A DNA stretch of 64,000 nt from Calothrix sp. PCC 7716 (GCF_019977735.1 NZ_AP025018.1:682001-746000), one strand, 5' to 3'; numbered from the stretch's first letter, positions 47,752 to 57,499 are shown. The notes: generated by a model not told the origin, from the sequence alone. Numbers and translations are program-made.

Positions 47752-48468
47752 TTAAATCACAGCGATACACTCAATCTCTACTAATACATCTTTGGGTAAG
47801 CGCGATACTTCCACACAAGCGCGCGCTGGCGCCGAGTCTGCTGAAAAATACTTGGCGTATATAGCATTCATTGCAGCAAAGTCGTTCATATCTTTGAGGA
47901 ATACACCAGTTTTAACGACGTTTTCAAATGTGGCGCCAGCAGCAGTTAGAATTGCTTCTAGGTTTGCCATGACTTGCTCGGTTTGCTTAGTTACATCATC
48001 TTTGTAAAGAACATCACCAAGTCTTGGGTCAATAGCAATTTGTCCTGCAACAAATATCATTTGTCCAGATGCTACTATAGCTTGGTTATAGGGTCCAACA
48101 GGTGCAGGTGCTTTATCGGTACGAATTACTTGACGTGTCATGGGTAATATGATGTTGTTTTTTATTGCTTTATAGATTTCTCCATCAGGCATTATCGCAT
48201 CTGTTAGGTCTGTATTATTAAAACTCACACCATAAATATTCGCTTGGGTTAAATCTACTTTTTTTAAATTGGCGCCATCAAGATTTGCGCTAATTAAATT
48301 GGTTCTTTGCAGCGATGCTACCTCTAAGTTGGCAAATTGTAAACAAGATGCCGTCAAATTACAATCTTCAATATTTGCTCCCACAAGATAAGCATTTATT
48401 AAATTGGCGCCTGACAAATCAGATTTTGATAAATTACTTAACTGAAGTTCACTAAACTGAAATTCCAT
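47752..48468 (-). CDS. Pentapeptide-repeat / RidA fusion protein
   Basis: This is a single open frame of 238 residues. Residues about 1-95 are pentapeptide repeats ([40 protein letters not shown]). Residues 110-238 are a complete RidA (YjgF/YER057c) domain, starting [22 protein letters not shown] and with the active-site Arg in [14 protein letters not shown] and Glu in VEIECIAV. RidA hydrolyses reactive enamine/imine intermediates of PLP enzymes. RidA alone is about 129 residues, exactly the second part; its ATG would be at 48141, but no ribosome binding site precedes it. The fusion may have arisen by loss of a stop codon. Confidence 0.88.
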   Translation of the reverse strand: MEFQFSELQLSNLSKSDLSGANLINAYLVGANIEDCNLTASCLQFANLEVASLQRTNLISANLDGANLKKVDLTQANIYGVSFNNTDLTDAIMPDGEIYKAIKNNIILPMTRQVIRTDKAPAPVGPYNQAIVASGQMIFVAGQIAIDPRLGDVLYKDDVTKQTEQVMANLEAILTAAGATFENVVKTGVFLKDMNDFAAMNAIYAKYFSADSAPARACVEVSRLPKDVLVEIECIAVI

Positions 48469-48669
48469 TTAACTTGACTCTCTCAAAGTTTCTTTCACCT
48501 TGTTGATATTTTTCTAAAAGCTCTTGCGCGTCCATATTGCACTTTTTTATACACTTAACCTAGTATATTCGCCTTGTTTAAATGCTTGGTATAATTAGTG
48601 TTTAGTTTATGTTAGGTAGCAACTTTTGGTTTTTTGTTTAGTCTTATATATAAATGAAGAGTCAGAGTT

Positions 48670-49395
48670 ATGTTAAAGCGGTTTTTGTGGTTCGGTGGCG
48701 GCGCCTTCGGTATTATTCTTATAGTTTTGGTAGTAATATGGAACAAAGCAACTTACTTACCTAGTTGGTATGCAGAATCGGCGCCTACACAAAGCGTAAC
48801 TTCAGTAGATGAAACAAAACCGAAAGAATTAACGCGCGAAGAAATTTGGAGCAAAGTTAGTAGTACATTACAAAAACAAGCATCAGCAGGTGAGCGAGTT
48901 GGAAAGGTCGAGTTAAAAGCAGATGAAGTGAATCGTTTGATTTTCTCAGAGATGCAGGTGAAGGAGAGAGTAACAAGCGATGCTAAATTAGAAAACATTG
49001 TTGTAGGTAAAAATACTCAGTTTCGTGATGGAAAATTAGTTATAGGCGCCGTTATCAATTTACAAGAACTGACGCAGCATAAAGAATTACAAGGTGGACG
49101 CAGGGACTTAGCACAAGCTTTTTTAAATTTACCTATCGTTAAAGACCGTCCTGTATATATTGAAGTTGAAGGCACACCAATAGTCAAAAATCAAAAAATT
49201 GCTCTAGATTCACCTAGCATAAAACTGGCGAATGTGAGCATGACGGTAGAACAATTATCTAAACATTTAGGTATTTCACAGGAATTTATCAACCAGCGCA
49301 TTGAGCGCGAACGCGCATTAGTGCCAATGAATGTCGAGGATGTAAAAATACAGGGAGACACAATATCAATTCGCGGTACAGGAACGGCCTGGTAG
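48670..49395 (+). CDS. Membrane-anchored protein of unknown function (241 aa)
   Basis: One N-terminal transmembrane helix (FGGGAFGIILIVLVVIW) anchors a periplasmic or lumenal domain of about 210 residues. A helical region (EEIWSKVSSTLQKQASAG) precedes a beta-rich domain (VELKADEVNRLIFSEMQVKE; GKLVIGAVINLQEL; RPVYIEVEGTPIVKNQKIAL) and an ending VEDVKIQGDTISIRGTG. The fold suggests a lipid-binding or BON-like scaffold, but I recognise no family. The TAG stop touches the first base of the GGGGCGGGTTAACCC repeat. Confidence 0.8.
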   Translation: MLKRFLWFGGGAFGIILIVLVVIWNKATYLPSWYAESAPTQSVTSVDETKPKELTREEIWSKVSSTLQKQASAGERVGKVELKADEVNRLIFSEMQVKERVTSDAKLENIVVGKNTQFRDGKLVIGAVINLQELTQHKELQGGRRDLAQAFLNLPIVKDRPVYIEVEGTPIVKNQKIALDSPSIKLANVSMTVEQLSKHLGISQEFINQRIERERALVPMNVEDVKIQGDTISIRGTGTAW

Positions 49396-49510
49396 GGGCG
49401 GGTTAACCCATAATATACATATTCACTTAAAATATCCTAAACCCGCCCCATTACAATATATCGGGTTAACCCATAATATTAAAATATTAAACAGGCAGGG
49501 ATGCCTGTTT
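49395..49510. repeat. Hairpin-forming GGGGCGGGTTAACCC and CAGGC...GCCTG repeats
   Basis: GGGGCGGGTT (49395-49404) pairs with AACCCGCCCC (49440-49449). CGGGTTAACCCATAATAT recurs at 49462. AACAGGCAGGGATGCCTGTT (49490-49509) is a copy of the CACAGGC family. Confidence 0.8.
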
Positions 49511-49528
49511 CACAATACATATACAACA

Positions 49529-49969
49529 TCAGGTTAAAAGAGTGCCAACCCGTGGACGCATACCATAATTACGGTATTGCCAATAATCGTGCAAAATCTT
49601 ATTGTGGTCAAAACATAAATTCCCAGGCAGGCGCCATTGTTCAAATATATCTAGACTTTTTGCGTCATCTCCAGCTTGGGGTGTACCTGTGGCGGTTGCA
49701 AGGAATACAATACTTAATGTGTGCTTGCGCGGGTCGCGATTGGGGTCAGAGTAAACTAAAAATTGCTCGACTAACTCAACCTGTAAACCAGTCTCTTCTT
49801 GTGCTTCACGTTTTGCAGCAACCTCAACTGATTCGCCATAATCGACGAATCCACCTGGAATTGCCCATCCAAATGGTTCGTTATGACGTTCAATTAAGAC
49901 TATGGGTCGATGAGGACGGTCGATAAGTTCGATAATTATATCAACTGTTGGCGCCGGATTTCGATACAT
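49529..49969 (-). CDS. Nudix hydrolase (ADP-ribose pyrophosphatase-like)
   Basis: This 146-residue protein has a complete Nudix box, [20 protein letters not shown] followed by ETGL. The N-terminal [34 protein letters not shown] and the C-terminal [20 protein letters not shown] match the YjhB/NudF-like branch, so ADP-ribose or another nucleoside diphosphate derivative is a plausible substrate. It diverges from malQ. Confidence 0.88.
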   Translation of the reverse strand: MYRNPAPTVDIIIELIDRPHRPIVLIERHNEPFGWAIPGGFVDYGESVEVAAKREAQEETGLQVELVEQFLVYSDPNRDPRKHTLSIVFLATATGTPQAGDDAKSLDIFEQWRLPGNLCFDHNKILHDYWQYRNYGMRPRVGTLLT

Positions 49970-50032
49970 GGAATTCGTGTCTCGAGTGTTTGTTACTGCT
50001 AAGTTATATATTTGTTATTTGGTGAATAGTTT

Positions 50033-51547
50033 ATGCCATTTCCGAGGTCCAGTGGTGTTTTACTGCATCCTACTAGTTTTCCCAGTCGATTTGGAATTGG
50101 GGATTTAGGATACGAAGCTTATCGTTTTATTGATTTTTTAGAAAGTAGTAATCAACAGTACTGGCAGGTTTTACCTCTTGGTCCGACTGGATATGGTAAT
50201 TCCCCCTACATGTGTTACTCAGCAATGGCAGGTAATCCATTTTTAATTAGTTTAGACAAATTACGCGAAGATAATTTATTGGCAGATTGGGATTTTGGTA
50301 ATATACCCGATTTTATGACGCACAAAGTCGATTTCGAGGCTGTATTTCCTTACAAAACCAATTTACTCAAAATTGCTTGTAAAAACTTTAAAAGTCAAGC
50401 AACTTCAAAACAGCGCAAAGCGTTTGACACATTTTGTGAATTCAAAGCTAACTGGCTAAATGATTATGCTTTGTTTATGGCGTTAAAAGAATCACACAAT
50501 GGCGCCAGTTGGTACACTTGGGAACCAGGATATGCAAAACGCAAACCCGATAGTATTGCCACCGCGCATAAAGAACTCGAAGAATTGATATTTTACCAAA
50601 AATTCGTCCAGTTTCAATTCTTTCATCAATGGTCACAACTTAAAACCTATGCAAACCAGCGTGGTATCGAAATTATTGGTGATATTCCAATTTATGTTGC
50701 TCACGATAGTGCAGATGTATGGGCAAATCCAGAAATTTTTTGTTTGGATGAAAAAGGCGAAACTGAATTAATGGCAGGAGTTCCACCAGATTATTTTAGT
50801 GCTACAGGTCAACTGTGGGGAAACCCAGTTTACAATTGGGCAGAATTAGAGAAACAAGATTTTGCGTGGTGGATAAAACGTTTTGAAGTCATGCTCGACT
50901 ACGTTGATATTATTCGTATTGACCATTTTCGAGGTTTTGAAGCGTATTGGGCAGTTCCCCAAGGTGAAGAAACAGCAGAAAATGGTAAATGGATAAAGGC
51001 GCCTGGTGAAGCATTATTTCAAAAAATTGCGAAAAAATTAGGTAAATTACCCATATTAGCTGAAGATTTGGGAGTAATTACACCCGAAGTTGAGGCACTA
51101 CGAGACAAGTTTGAATTTCCGGGTATGAAGATACTACAATTTGCCTTTGGTTCCGACCCGGGAAACCCGTTTTTACCATTTAATTACACTAGAAACTCTG
51201 TAGTTTACACAGGTTCTCATGATAATGACACTTGTGAGGGTTGGTTTAGCCAAGCCAGCGACTGGGAGAAAGAAAAACTGCGAATGTATCTAGGTAATAT
51301 AAACCATGACGGTGCCCACTGGGATTTTATCCGGTTGGCATTGAGTTCAATTGCGAATCAAGCAATTATTCAACTACAAGATGTTTTGGGACATGGTGGA
51401 GATGCACGCATGAACTTCCCAGGTAAAGCCGAAGGTAACTGGGAATGGCGATATCATGACCATGAGTTAACATCTGAACTCATCACCAAATTTAAAAACT
51501 TAACTACATTATATGGACGGGCGCCAACAAGAAGTAAAAAGTGCTGA
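50033..51547 (+). CDS. malQ: 4-alpha-glucanotransferase MalQ
   Basis: MalQ (amylomaltase, disproportionating enzyme) transfers maltooligosaccharides between glucans in glycogen metabolism. The 504 residues match GH77: RSSGVLLHPTSFPSRFGIGDLG at the start (split), the nucleophile region IIRIDHFRGFEAYW (Asp), the acid/base AEDLGVITPEV (Glu) and the third carboxylate in TGSHDNDT. The normal C-terminus would end near LTTLYGR followed by a few residues. Here the last residues and stop (SKKC then TGA) come from a heptamer array that abuts the gene. Confidence 0.96.
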   Translation: MPFPRSSGVLLHPTSFPSRFGIGDLGYEAYRFIDFLESSNQQYWQVLPLGPTGYGNSPYMCYSAMAGNPFLISLDKLREDNLLADWDFGNIPDFMTHKVDFEAVFPYKTNLLKIACKNFKSQATSKQRKAFDTFCEFKANWLNDYALFMALKESHNGASWYTWEPGYAKRKPDSIATAHKELEELIFYQKFVQFQFFHQWSQLKTYANQRGIEIIGDIPIYVAHDSADVWANPEIFCLDEKGETELMAGVPPDYFSATGQLWGNPVYNWAELEKQDFAWWIKRFEVMLDYVDIIRIDHFRGFEAYWAVPQGEETAENGKWIKAPGEALFQKIAKKLGKLPILAEDLGVITPEVEALRDKFEFPGMKILQFAFGSDPGNPFLPFNYTRNSVVYTGSHDNDTCEGWFSQASDWEKEKLRMYLGNINHDGAHWDFIRLALSSIANQAIIQLQDVLGHGGDARMNFPGKAEGNWEWRYHDHELTSELITKFKNLTTLYGRAPTRSKKC

Positions 51548-51640
51548 GTTCTGAGTGCTGAGTAGAGACGCGATTAATCGCGTCTCTACAAAGTTTCAAT
51601 TTATACTCAGCACTCAGCACTTTCTACTCAGCACTTCTTG
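51540..51640. repeat. STRR array with a nested GTAGAGACG palindrome
   Basis: AGTGCTGAGTTCTGAGTGC units are on the left and CAGCACT units on the right, with a perfect 28-bp GTAGAGACG palindrome (51562-51589) between. It spans the two convergent genes malQ and rodZ-like and supplies the stop codons of both. Confidence 0.9.
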
Positions 51641-52427
51641 CAGCGATTTTCATTTCTTCGGGTTTACCAGGTTCTCCCATTGGTTTTGGCTGTTGCTGGT
51701 TGACACTTAGCATTACACCTCCAGCATTACCAGCACGAACTATAAGTTGTGCTTGTGCTTTCCATGTACGTTGGGTTCCTTGAGGAAGTACACCCTCAAA
51801 TTCGGTTTTGCCATCTGCTTCAACATGAATCCATGATGAGTCTTTTAATGTTACCCCTACTTGGACTTGGCGATTTTTATCATCGCTTGTTTGGTTATTT
51901 ATGGCAGGTTGAAGCGCAAACTGTTGGGTGTTTTTAGATGAAGATGGTGATGATGGCGATTTTGCTTGGTTTTCAGAGTTGTTGGGAACTGTTGCAATAG
52001 TTAAAACGTGTGATAAACCGCTTACTGAGCAAACGATTAAACCAACATAAATTAAATATAGATGAACTGGTCGCAGTTGACCCTGTGATGTGTTTTTCCA
52101 CCCAGATATACGATTAACGCGGTTAACTCCTATTGGGTAGTTATTCGCAAGTTCTATACCATCAAATCCAAGTGCATCAGCATAGCGCTTAATTAAACCT
52201 TGGGTATAAATAGGTTCTGGTAGGTCATCAAAATTTGCATCCTCAATTGCTTGTAGCGAGCGACGAGCTATTTTTGTGTAGGCAGCTACGTCATCTATAC
52301 TAAATTGGTGTTCTTCACGTGTTGAACGAAGCTTTAAGCCAATTTCGGTCAAAATTTTGGCTCTTTGCTCGTCTAATGAAGAAGATTCTTGTGTATTTTC
52401 TTTTGCCTTCAAGTTAAACCACTTCAT
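51624..52427 (-). CDS. RodZ-like helix-turn-helix membrane protein
   Basis: This is a 267-residue protein. An N-terminal XRE-type helix-turn-helix (IGLKLRSTREEHQFSIDDVAAYTKIARRSLQAIE) is joined to a transmembrane helix (LYLIYVGLIVCSVSGLSHVL), a Ser/Pro-rich linker and a C-terminal DUF4115 domain (VTLKDSSWIHVEADGKTEFEGVL). This is the RodZ layout; RodZ links MreB to the rod-shape elongation complex. Filamentous cyanobacteria have such proteins. I chose ATG 52427 with AAGGAG upstream rather than the GTG three codons before. The C-terminal SAE and stop come from a heptamer repeat. Confidence 0.85.
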   Translation of the reverse strand: MKWFNLKAKENTQESSSLDEQRAKILTEIGLKLRSTREEHQFSIDDVAAYTKIARRSLQAIEDANFDDLPEPIYTQGLIKRYADALGFDGIELANNYPIGVNRVNRISGWKNTSQGQLRPVHLYLIYVGLIVCSVSGLSHVLTIATVPNNSENQAKSPSSPSSSKNTQQFALQPAINNQTSDDKNRQVQVGVTLKDSSWIHVEADGKTEFEGVLPQGTQRTWKAQAQLIVRAGNAGGVMLSVNQQQPKPMGEPGKPEEMKIAARSAE

Positions 52428-52472
52428 ATTTTTCACTCCTTAGCCAGATCAATCATCAATAGGAATCTAATT

Positions 52473-53228
52473 TCACGAATCCGCTTCTATATATGAATGC
52501 AAACTGCGAATTTCAAAATCTTTTAAATAACGATAGGAACCGGATGCCAACGAAGACTGTCCTGTTTTTTGTAACTCAATAGAACCGATAGCGGTACGAT
52601 GTAGTTCAATTACTGGATGTCCTAATTGCTCTGCTACCCTGCGAATTTGGCGATTCCTACCTTCTTTCAAAACTATTTCTAACCTCGTTTGTGTTGGCAT
52701 TCTCTTGACAACACGCACAGAAGCTTGTCTAGTTTTTCTGCCGTCAAGCATTACCCCTTGGCGCCATGATGTAAGTACAGCATCGTTGACTTGTCCTTGC
52801 ACCAATACGCGATAAGTTTTAGGAATACTATGTTTTGGATGGGTTAACGAATACGTTAAATCACCATCATTCGTTAAAATTAACGCTCCAGTTGATTCTG
52901 CATCTAAACGACCCACCGGATGAATACCTAGACCAGAACTCAATTCTTTTGGTAACAAGTCTAGTACTGTTGTCCGTCCTTGGGGATCATCGCAGGTTGA
53001 GACTACTCCAACTGGTTTATTTAGTAATAAATATATTAAAGATGGACGTTCGGTTGTAGCTATTGCTTTTCCGTCAACGGTAATAACATCGCGTTGTGGG
53101 TCTACCTTTTGCCCTACTTCTGCTAATGCTCCATTTATCTGCACTCGTGACTGCCGAATCATTTCTTCAGCTTGACGACGTGAAGCAATACCCCACTGCG
53201 AAAGTACTTTTTGTAACCTAGCCTCCAT
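52473..53228 (-). CDS. RsuA/RluB-family pseudouridine synthase
   Basis: A 251-residue enzyme with an N-terminal S4 RNA-binding domain (RLQKVLSQWGIASRRQAEEMI) and the catalytic core with Asp in PVGRLDAESTGALILTNDG, followed by YRVLVQGQVND and LKEGRNRQIRRV. RsuA/RluB/RluE/RluF enzymes modify specific uridines in 16S or 23S rRNA; RluB-like 23S U2605 is the commonest match for this length, but the exact site is inferred. It precedes the rodZ-like gene by about 45 bases. Confidence 0.92.
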   Translation of the reverse strand: MEARLQKVLSQWGIASRRQAEEMIRQSRVQINGALAEVGQKVDPQRDVITVDGKAIATTERPSLIYLLLNKPVGVVSTCDDPQGRTTVLDLLPKELSSGLGIHPVGRLDAESTGALILTNDGDLTYSLTHPKHSIPKTYRVLVQGQVNDAVLTSWRQGVMLDGRKTRQASVRVVKRMPTQTRLEIVLKEGRNRQIRRVAEQLGHPVIELHRTAIGSIELQKTGQSSLASGSYRYLKDFEIRSLHSYIEADS

Positions 53229-53390
53229 GATAATAATACTGAATTAAGCGAACAATGGTAAGTAAATAATATATGTTGGGCGGGTGTACTTGATAGAGTC
53301 CAATGTTACAGTTAAAAATTGTTTAATTAGGCTTTGTATATAGACTAAATTTAATGTTCATGGTTGTTTGTTGTTTACTGAGTTACTTAA

Positions 53391-54104
53391 ATGTCACAAA
53401 ATCAAACAGAGAATAAAATTACACCCAAAATCCGAGTTATCACTACTGTTCTCAAAGGCGCCCTCAAATTGTTCGTGCGCTCTCAAGTCACCGACATCCA
53501 AGAGTTAGACATCGATATCCAAGCTAGTGACCGTCAGCTTTTATCTGGCAAAATTCCTTCTGTTTCTGTGTTCGCTAGTGGCGCCGTATACAAAGGTCTT
53601 CACCTCTCCTCAATTCAATTAACCGCTGAAAATATCCGCATTAATACTGGCTCTATACTTAAGGGACAACCGCTTCGATTGTCAGAAACAATACCAGTGA
53701 CTGGTACCTTGGTTCTAGAGCAAGAAGACGTAAACGCCTCTTTAACATCTGCATTATTATCAGGGGCCTTGAATGACGTATTGCTACAACTTATACCAGA
53801 ACTTACGAAAAATTCCAAGTCTATTATCTGGCAAAAAATTATTCTTAGCAATAACCAATTTATACTTTTTGCAAATTCAGCTACTGAAACCAACACCAAG
53901 CTTGAAGCACCGTTAGAAATTGGTATTGATTTAGAACTAATTAATAGTCATGAGTTAAAACTCACTCCTACTGATAAGTTAGGGCAACACGAACACTGCA
54001 AAAAGGGACAACATTTTGACCTTGGTTCTGATGTTGACATTAAAGAATTAGAGCTTATACCAGGCAAAGTTACAGTTTTTGGGCGAATTAATATTAACCC
54101 CTAA
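53391..54104 (+). CDS. DUF2993 (LmeA-like) protein
   Basis: This 237-residue protein shows the DUF2993 pattern: LKLFVRSQVTDIQELDIDIQ, SDRQLLSGKIPSVSVFASGAVYKGLHLSSIQ (split in two here) and GKVTVFGRIN at the end. LmeA family members bind phospholipid in mycobacteria; cyanobacterial members are uncharacterised. There is no signal peptide and no membrane helix. A 500-base repeat-rich region follows. Confidence 0.85.
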   Translation: MSQNQTENKITPKIRVITTVLKGALKLFVRSQVTDIQELDIDIQASDRQLLSGKIPSVSVFASGAVYKGLHLSSIQLTAENIRINTGSILKGQPLRLSETIPVTGTLVLEQEDVNASLTSALLSGALNDVLLQLIPELTKNSKSIIWQKIILSNNQFILFANSATETNTKLEAPLEIGIDLELINSHELKLTPTDKLGQHEHCKKGQHFDLGSDVDIKELELIPGKVTVFGRININP

Positions 54105-54751
54105 ATTAATTCTGAGTACATTTAGATATGAAGCGTTTCGATTTCATATCGAAAACTTCAATATCCGATGCTCTGTTTTTATCATACCCTAGGCGCCGCA
54201 AGAAGGAGCATTCATTAAACAAAAGCAATAACAGTTTTGATTCGTACATAATACGACCACTATTGAAGTGAGGTTTGCTTATACCATTCATTGCTCTCTC
54301 CAAAAGTTAACACAGCAATAAATTAAAAAGTGGTACAGCACCTGAGTCATATGCACTCAGCCTAAGTGTAGTATTTAATACACCTCAAAACTGTTTGCTT
54401 ATGCAAAGATTACCTCGAACAACCTTAAAAGGAAGTAACGGGGATCACCTTGGGCTGAAAACCACTAACCGATTAATTGGGACTTACACACTTAGTCACA
54501 GAATATTAAACAGTAGGCGCCGTTGTATAGAAGATTGTTGCTTTTTTATTAGAAGATTCTTGCTTTAAGGAGTGCTGAGTGCTGAGTGCTGAGTGCTAAA
54601 TAATAAATTTCAATTCCTAACTCCTAACTCCTAACTCCTAACTCCCAACACCTAACTCCTAACTCCTAACTCCTAACTTCGTTCCTCAGCACTCAGCACT
54701 CAGAACTTTTAACTTCTAACTCCGTTCCTCAGCACTCAGCACTTTTAACTT
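54105..54751. other. 647-bp gap with uncertain small frame and STRR array
   Basis: Besides the weak frame at 54106-54291, the region 54300-54570 is featureless apart from one GGCGCC site. From about 54570 it is a heptamer array. Confidence 0.5.
54106..54291 (-). CDS. Possible small protein (61 aa), uncertain
   Basis: A short frame with ATG 54291 has GGAGAG four bases upstream. The product (NGISKPHFNSGRIMYESKLL; SFLRRLGYDKNRASDIEVF) has no motif I know. Against it: it is short, it abuts the convergent DUF2993 gene by one base and no homology can be claimed. It may be a chance frame. Confidence 0.3.
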   Translation of the reverse strand: MNGISKPHFNSGRIMYESKLLLLLFNECSFLRRLGYDKNRASDIEVFDMKSKRFISKCTQN

Positions 54752-54762
54752 TTAACTTCTAA
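54570..54762. repeat. Largest STRR array, overlapping the AraC-type gene stop codon
   Basis: GTGCTGA units, then about ten CTAACTC/TAACTCC units, then two blocks of CAGCACTCAGCACT separated by TTCTAACTCCGTTCCTC. The array's end AACTTCTAACTT contains the stop codon of the AraC-family gene at 54752. Confidence 0.9.
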
Positions 54763-55630
54763 CTTGTTGTGGTGTTACTCCTACTAAGCGTTTGAAGTGT
54801 CTTGTGAATTGACTTTGGTCGCTAAATCCAACAGTCGAAGCGACTTCAGAAATTCTGGCGGTTTTATCTCGGAGAAGTATTTTAGCACGTTCGATGCGAC
54901 ATTTTATTAAATATTGATAAGGAGACATTCCCGTCGATTCTTTAAATAAACGCGCGAAATGATACTTGCTCATGCCAATCTCTCTTGCCATTGAACCAAT
55001 TAACAAATCTTCTGACAAGTGGTTACAAATAAACTGGTTGATTTTGAGCAACTTCGATGACGGTAAACCTTTACAACATTCGTTACATTGTTGCTTGTGC
55101 AATGAGTAGTTTTGAACTAAATGTGCTGCTAATGCTATGCCCATCGATTCAGCATAAGCATAACTACCTACAGTATTTGATGTTAATGTGGCTTTGAGCG
55201 CTACCCCAATTTGATAAATGAGTGGGTCTGGTTTAGCAAAGTGCGGTAAAATCTCAGCCTCTTCAAAATTTTGACTCTTAGCTTGGGATATTAACTTTTC
55301 TCTTAGCGTCAAAATAATTAACTCTGACTGTTGTGTTGTGTAAGAGTGAATTACACCTGGAGGAATTACTGCGATATCCCCAACTTTAATATCCTCAGTA
55401 CAAAAGCATTCATCCAACTTTCTTTTTAAGCGCTGACAAGAAATATGAATTACGATGGTGTAGTCGCTTTGGTAATGCGCTGGAATTTCAAACGCTGGAA
55501 GCTGATAATACTCTAGACAGATGTTTTCCCACCCTGCCTTATGACTACATATTAATGGCGCTACGGGTAAAATTCTTCTGCGACTTTCTACTTTTGTCAC
55601 ATCAGCTGCTGGGGATTGGCACACTAACAT
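54752..55630 (-). CDS. AraC/XylS family transcriptional regulator
   Basis: About 292 residues. An N-terminal cupin-like sensor region (about 30-130: VIHISCQRLKRKLD; IKVGDIAVIPPGVIHSYTTQ) precedes a C-terminal double helix-turn-helix, HLSEDLLIGSMAREIGMSKYHFARLFKEST and ISEVASTVGFSDQSQFTRHFKRLVGVTP. ATG 55630 follows AGGTGG at good spacing. A cluster of Cys (QCNECCKG) lies between the domains, possibly for metal or redox sensing. Target genes are unknown; nothing nearby is obviously regulated. Confidence 0.9.
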   Translation of the reverse strand: MLVCQSPAADVTKVESRRRILPVAPLICSHKAGWENICLEYYQLPAFEIPAHYQSDYTIVIHISCQRLKRKLDECFCTEDIKVGDIAVIPPGVIHSYTTQQSELIILTLREKLISQAKSQNFEEAEILPHFAKPDPLIYQIGVALKATLTSNTVGSYAYAESMGIALAAHLVQNYSLHKQQCNECCKGLPSSKLLKINQFICNHLSEDLLIGSMAREIGMSKYHFARLFKESTGMSPYQYLIKCRIERAKILLRDKTARISEVASTVGFSDQSQFTRHFKRLVGVTPQQVRS

Positions 55631-55778
55631 AGTTTCCACCTGCTCTGTTGACTAACAAATAGTGCTACGTAAGCACAAATACTATCTCTACTTTTACCAA
55701 AAAACGTTAAGTAAATCTTAATTTATCTATTAGTAAAACTAATAGTTGATATTTTGCGTGTCTATAAAATATCGGTTG

Positions 55779-56696
55779 CTAGTTAAATAGTGGTAGTAAG
55801 AGTGTGACGAAGTAGTATACAAGTGGCGCCGTGAATATGTAGCTGTCAGTACGGTCTAAAATACCACCATGACCAGGAATTAATTGTCCAGAGTCTTTTA
55901 CCCCAGCATCGCGTTTAAGCATCGACTCGGTTAAGTCACCTAAAAGACTTGCGATACCAATTAATAATCCTAACGCGGCGCCTGTGAGTAAAAATTGCGG
56001 AAATTTGAGATAGTACGCGCTAATTATTGCAACAGTAATACTGCCACCGATACCAAACAAGGCGCCTTCGACTGTTTTCTTGGGACTAATACCCGATAGC
56101 GGAGTTTTACCAAAATATTTACCAACAAAATAGGCGCCGATATCAGAAGCCCAAATACATAAAAACGTGACAACAGTAACACTTAAACCTTGGGGTATAG
56201 AAGTTACATTAGCTCTATCCAATAAATCACTCCACGAAGATGGAAAATAACCACCCAACGGTAAATTAGCAGCGCTAGCACTATTAATTTGTCGTAATCT
56301 TACCCAATAAGAAGGCAAATATCCTGTATAAAACAAACCTAGTATAGAAGCAGAAATATCAGCGATAGTGGCAATTTTAGGTTGAAAAAGTAAGTAAAAA
56401 CAAATAAAAGTACCAGCAATAGGCATTACTGCATCAGCAAGATTTCCATCAACAGTGCAAATTCCGAGCAGAGTGAGACTGACGACAAGGGTAGTTTTAG
56501 CAGCAGGTGCAATACCTTTAGCACGCACGAGGTCAAAAAACTCGTTTTGACCAAGAAAAATAATTACCGCATAAACAAACGTAAAATACCAGCCACCCAA
56601 AAGTGTAGCGGTAAGGGCAACTGCGATTGCAACGACTCCACTAAAAATGCGAGTCCAAGGAATAGGCTGATTTTGAATTTTGGAATGATTGGCCAC
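55779..56696 (-). CDS. cdsA: Phosphatidate cytidylyltransferase CdsA
   Basis: CdsA forms CDP-diacylglycerol from phosphatidic acid and CTP. This integral membrane protein has about eight helices and the family signature near the C-terminus, SLLGDLTESMLKRDAGVKDS then GQLIPGHGGILDRTDS. ISPKKTVEG, seen upstream of it, is also conserved. Three starts are possible: TTG 56732, GTG 56711 and GTG 56696; I chose 56696, which has GGAGAA at good spacing. It follows cbiT by about 47 bases on the same strand. Confidence 0.95.
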   Translation of the reverse strand: MANHSKIQNQPIPWTRIFSGVVAIAVALTATLLGGWYFTFVYAVIIFLGQNEFFDLVRAKGIAPAAKTTLVVSLTLLGICTVDGNLADAVMPIAGTFICFYLLFQPKIATIADISASILGLFYTGYLPSYWVRLRQINSASAANLPLGGYFPSSWSDLLDRANVTSIPQGLSVTVVTFLCIWASDIGAYFVGKYFGKTPLSGISPKKTVEGALFGIGGSITVAIISAYYLKFPQFLLTGAALGLLIGIASLLGDLTESMLKRDAGVKDSGQLIPGHGGILDRTDSYIFTAPLVYYFVTLLLPLFN

Positions 56697-56743
56697 TTTT
56701 TGCTTCTCCACAGCTAAACAATTTATTTTCAAAGTTAATTTAA

Positions 56744-57346
56744 TTAATCTAATTTTTCTCCGCTCAAAATAAAAATTGGGTCTACAGCAGCAAAAGCTTG
56801 TGAAAAACCGCGCATCTCTAAGCGGTTAACAGAAGATTGAACGACTTCGATATTTACTGCTCGTAATTGAGCAAAGCTTTGAGAAATAGTATACAGACTC
56901 TCTAGATTAGCAGCTGTTGCCACGACTCGACCCGATGCCGGTAAATAACTCCATGCTGCCTGCATAATTTCACTGATAGCACGTCCCCCTTCGATACATA
57001 CTCTATCCGGCGCCGCTTTTAAGTCGTGCAAGCATTCTGGAGCGCTTGCTTCAATTACTTCAACGTTTTCAACTTCAAAGCGTGTACAGTTACGTCGTAT
57101 CAAATTTGCTACTTCTTCATCACGTTCGACAGCAACAATTTTACCCTGTGGACACAACAATCCTGCTTCAACTGGAATAGTTCCCGTTCCTGCACCAATA
57201 TCCCACAACACTGAATCAGACTTCAGTCGTAATTGTGACAATAACTGCAATCTAATTTCGCGTGGACTTAAGGGAATACCCGGTAAATTATCAAATAAAT
57301 CATCAGGAATACCAGGAGTAACATAAGACCAAAGTTTAGAAGTCAT
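56744..57346 (-). CDS. cbiT: Cobalt-precorrin C15-methyltransferase (decarboxylating) CbiT
   Basis: CbiT uses SAM to methylate C15 and decarboxylate the C12 acetate of cobalt-precorrin in the anaerobic B12 route. At 200 residues it has the SAM-binding motif LWDIGAGTGTIPVEAGLL, the N-terminal PGIPDDLFDNLPGIPLSPREIR typical of CbiT, and VRR-like core helices. A fused CbiE domain is absent. Together with the CbiG-like gene at 26358 it fits B12 synthesis, though the genes are far apart. It precedes cdsA. Confidence 0.93.
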   Translation of the reverse strand: MTSKLWSYVTPGIPDDLFDNLPGIPLSPREIRLQLLSQLRLKSDSVLWDIGAGTGTIPVEAGLLCPQGKIVAVERDEEVANLIRRNCTRFEVENVEVIEASAPECLHDLKAAPDRVCIEGGRAISEIMQAAWSYLPASGRVVATAANLESLYTISQSFAQLRAVNIEVVQSSVNRLEMRGFSQAFAAVDPIFILSGEKLD

Positions 57347-57499
57347 AATAAAATATTTACCTATTAAGCTTTACTGCCTCTCCAGTTATCTTTACATATC
57401 TACCGAGATACGCAGCTAATTCACGAAATTTGTACACAAGCTATTGTATTAATAGATATTCATAAATCAACAGTTAGAATCTATATTTATAAGCAAGTA

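Noticed and set aside
49501-49926. 141-codon plus-strand frame opposite the second Nudix gene
   Set aside because: The minus-strand Nudix gene with a full Nudix box explains the region.
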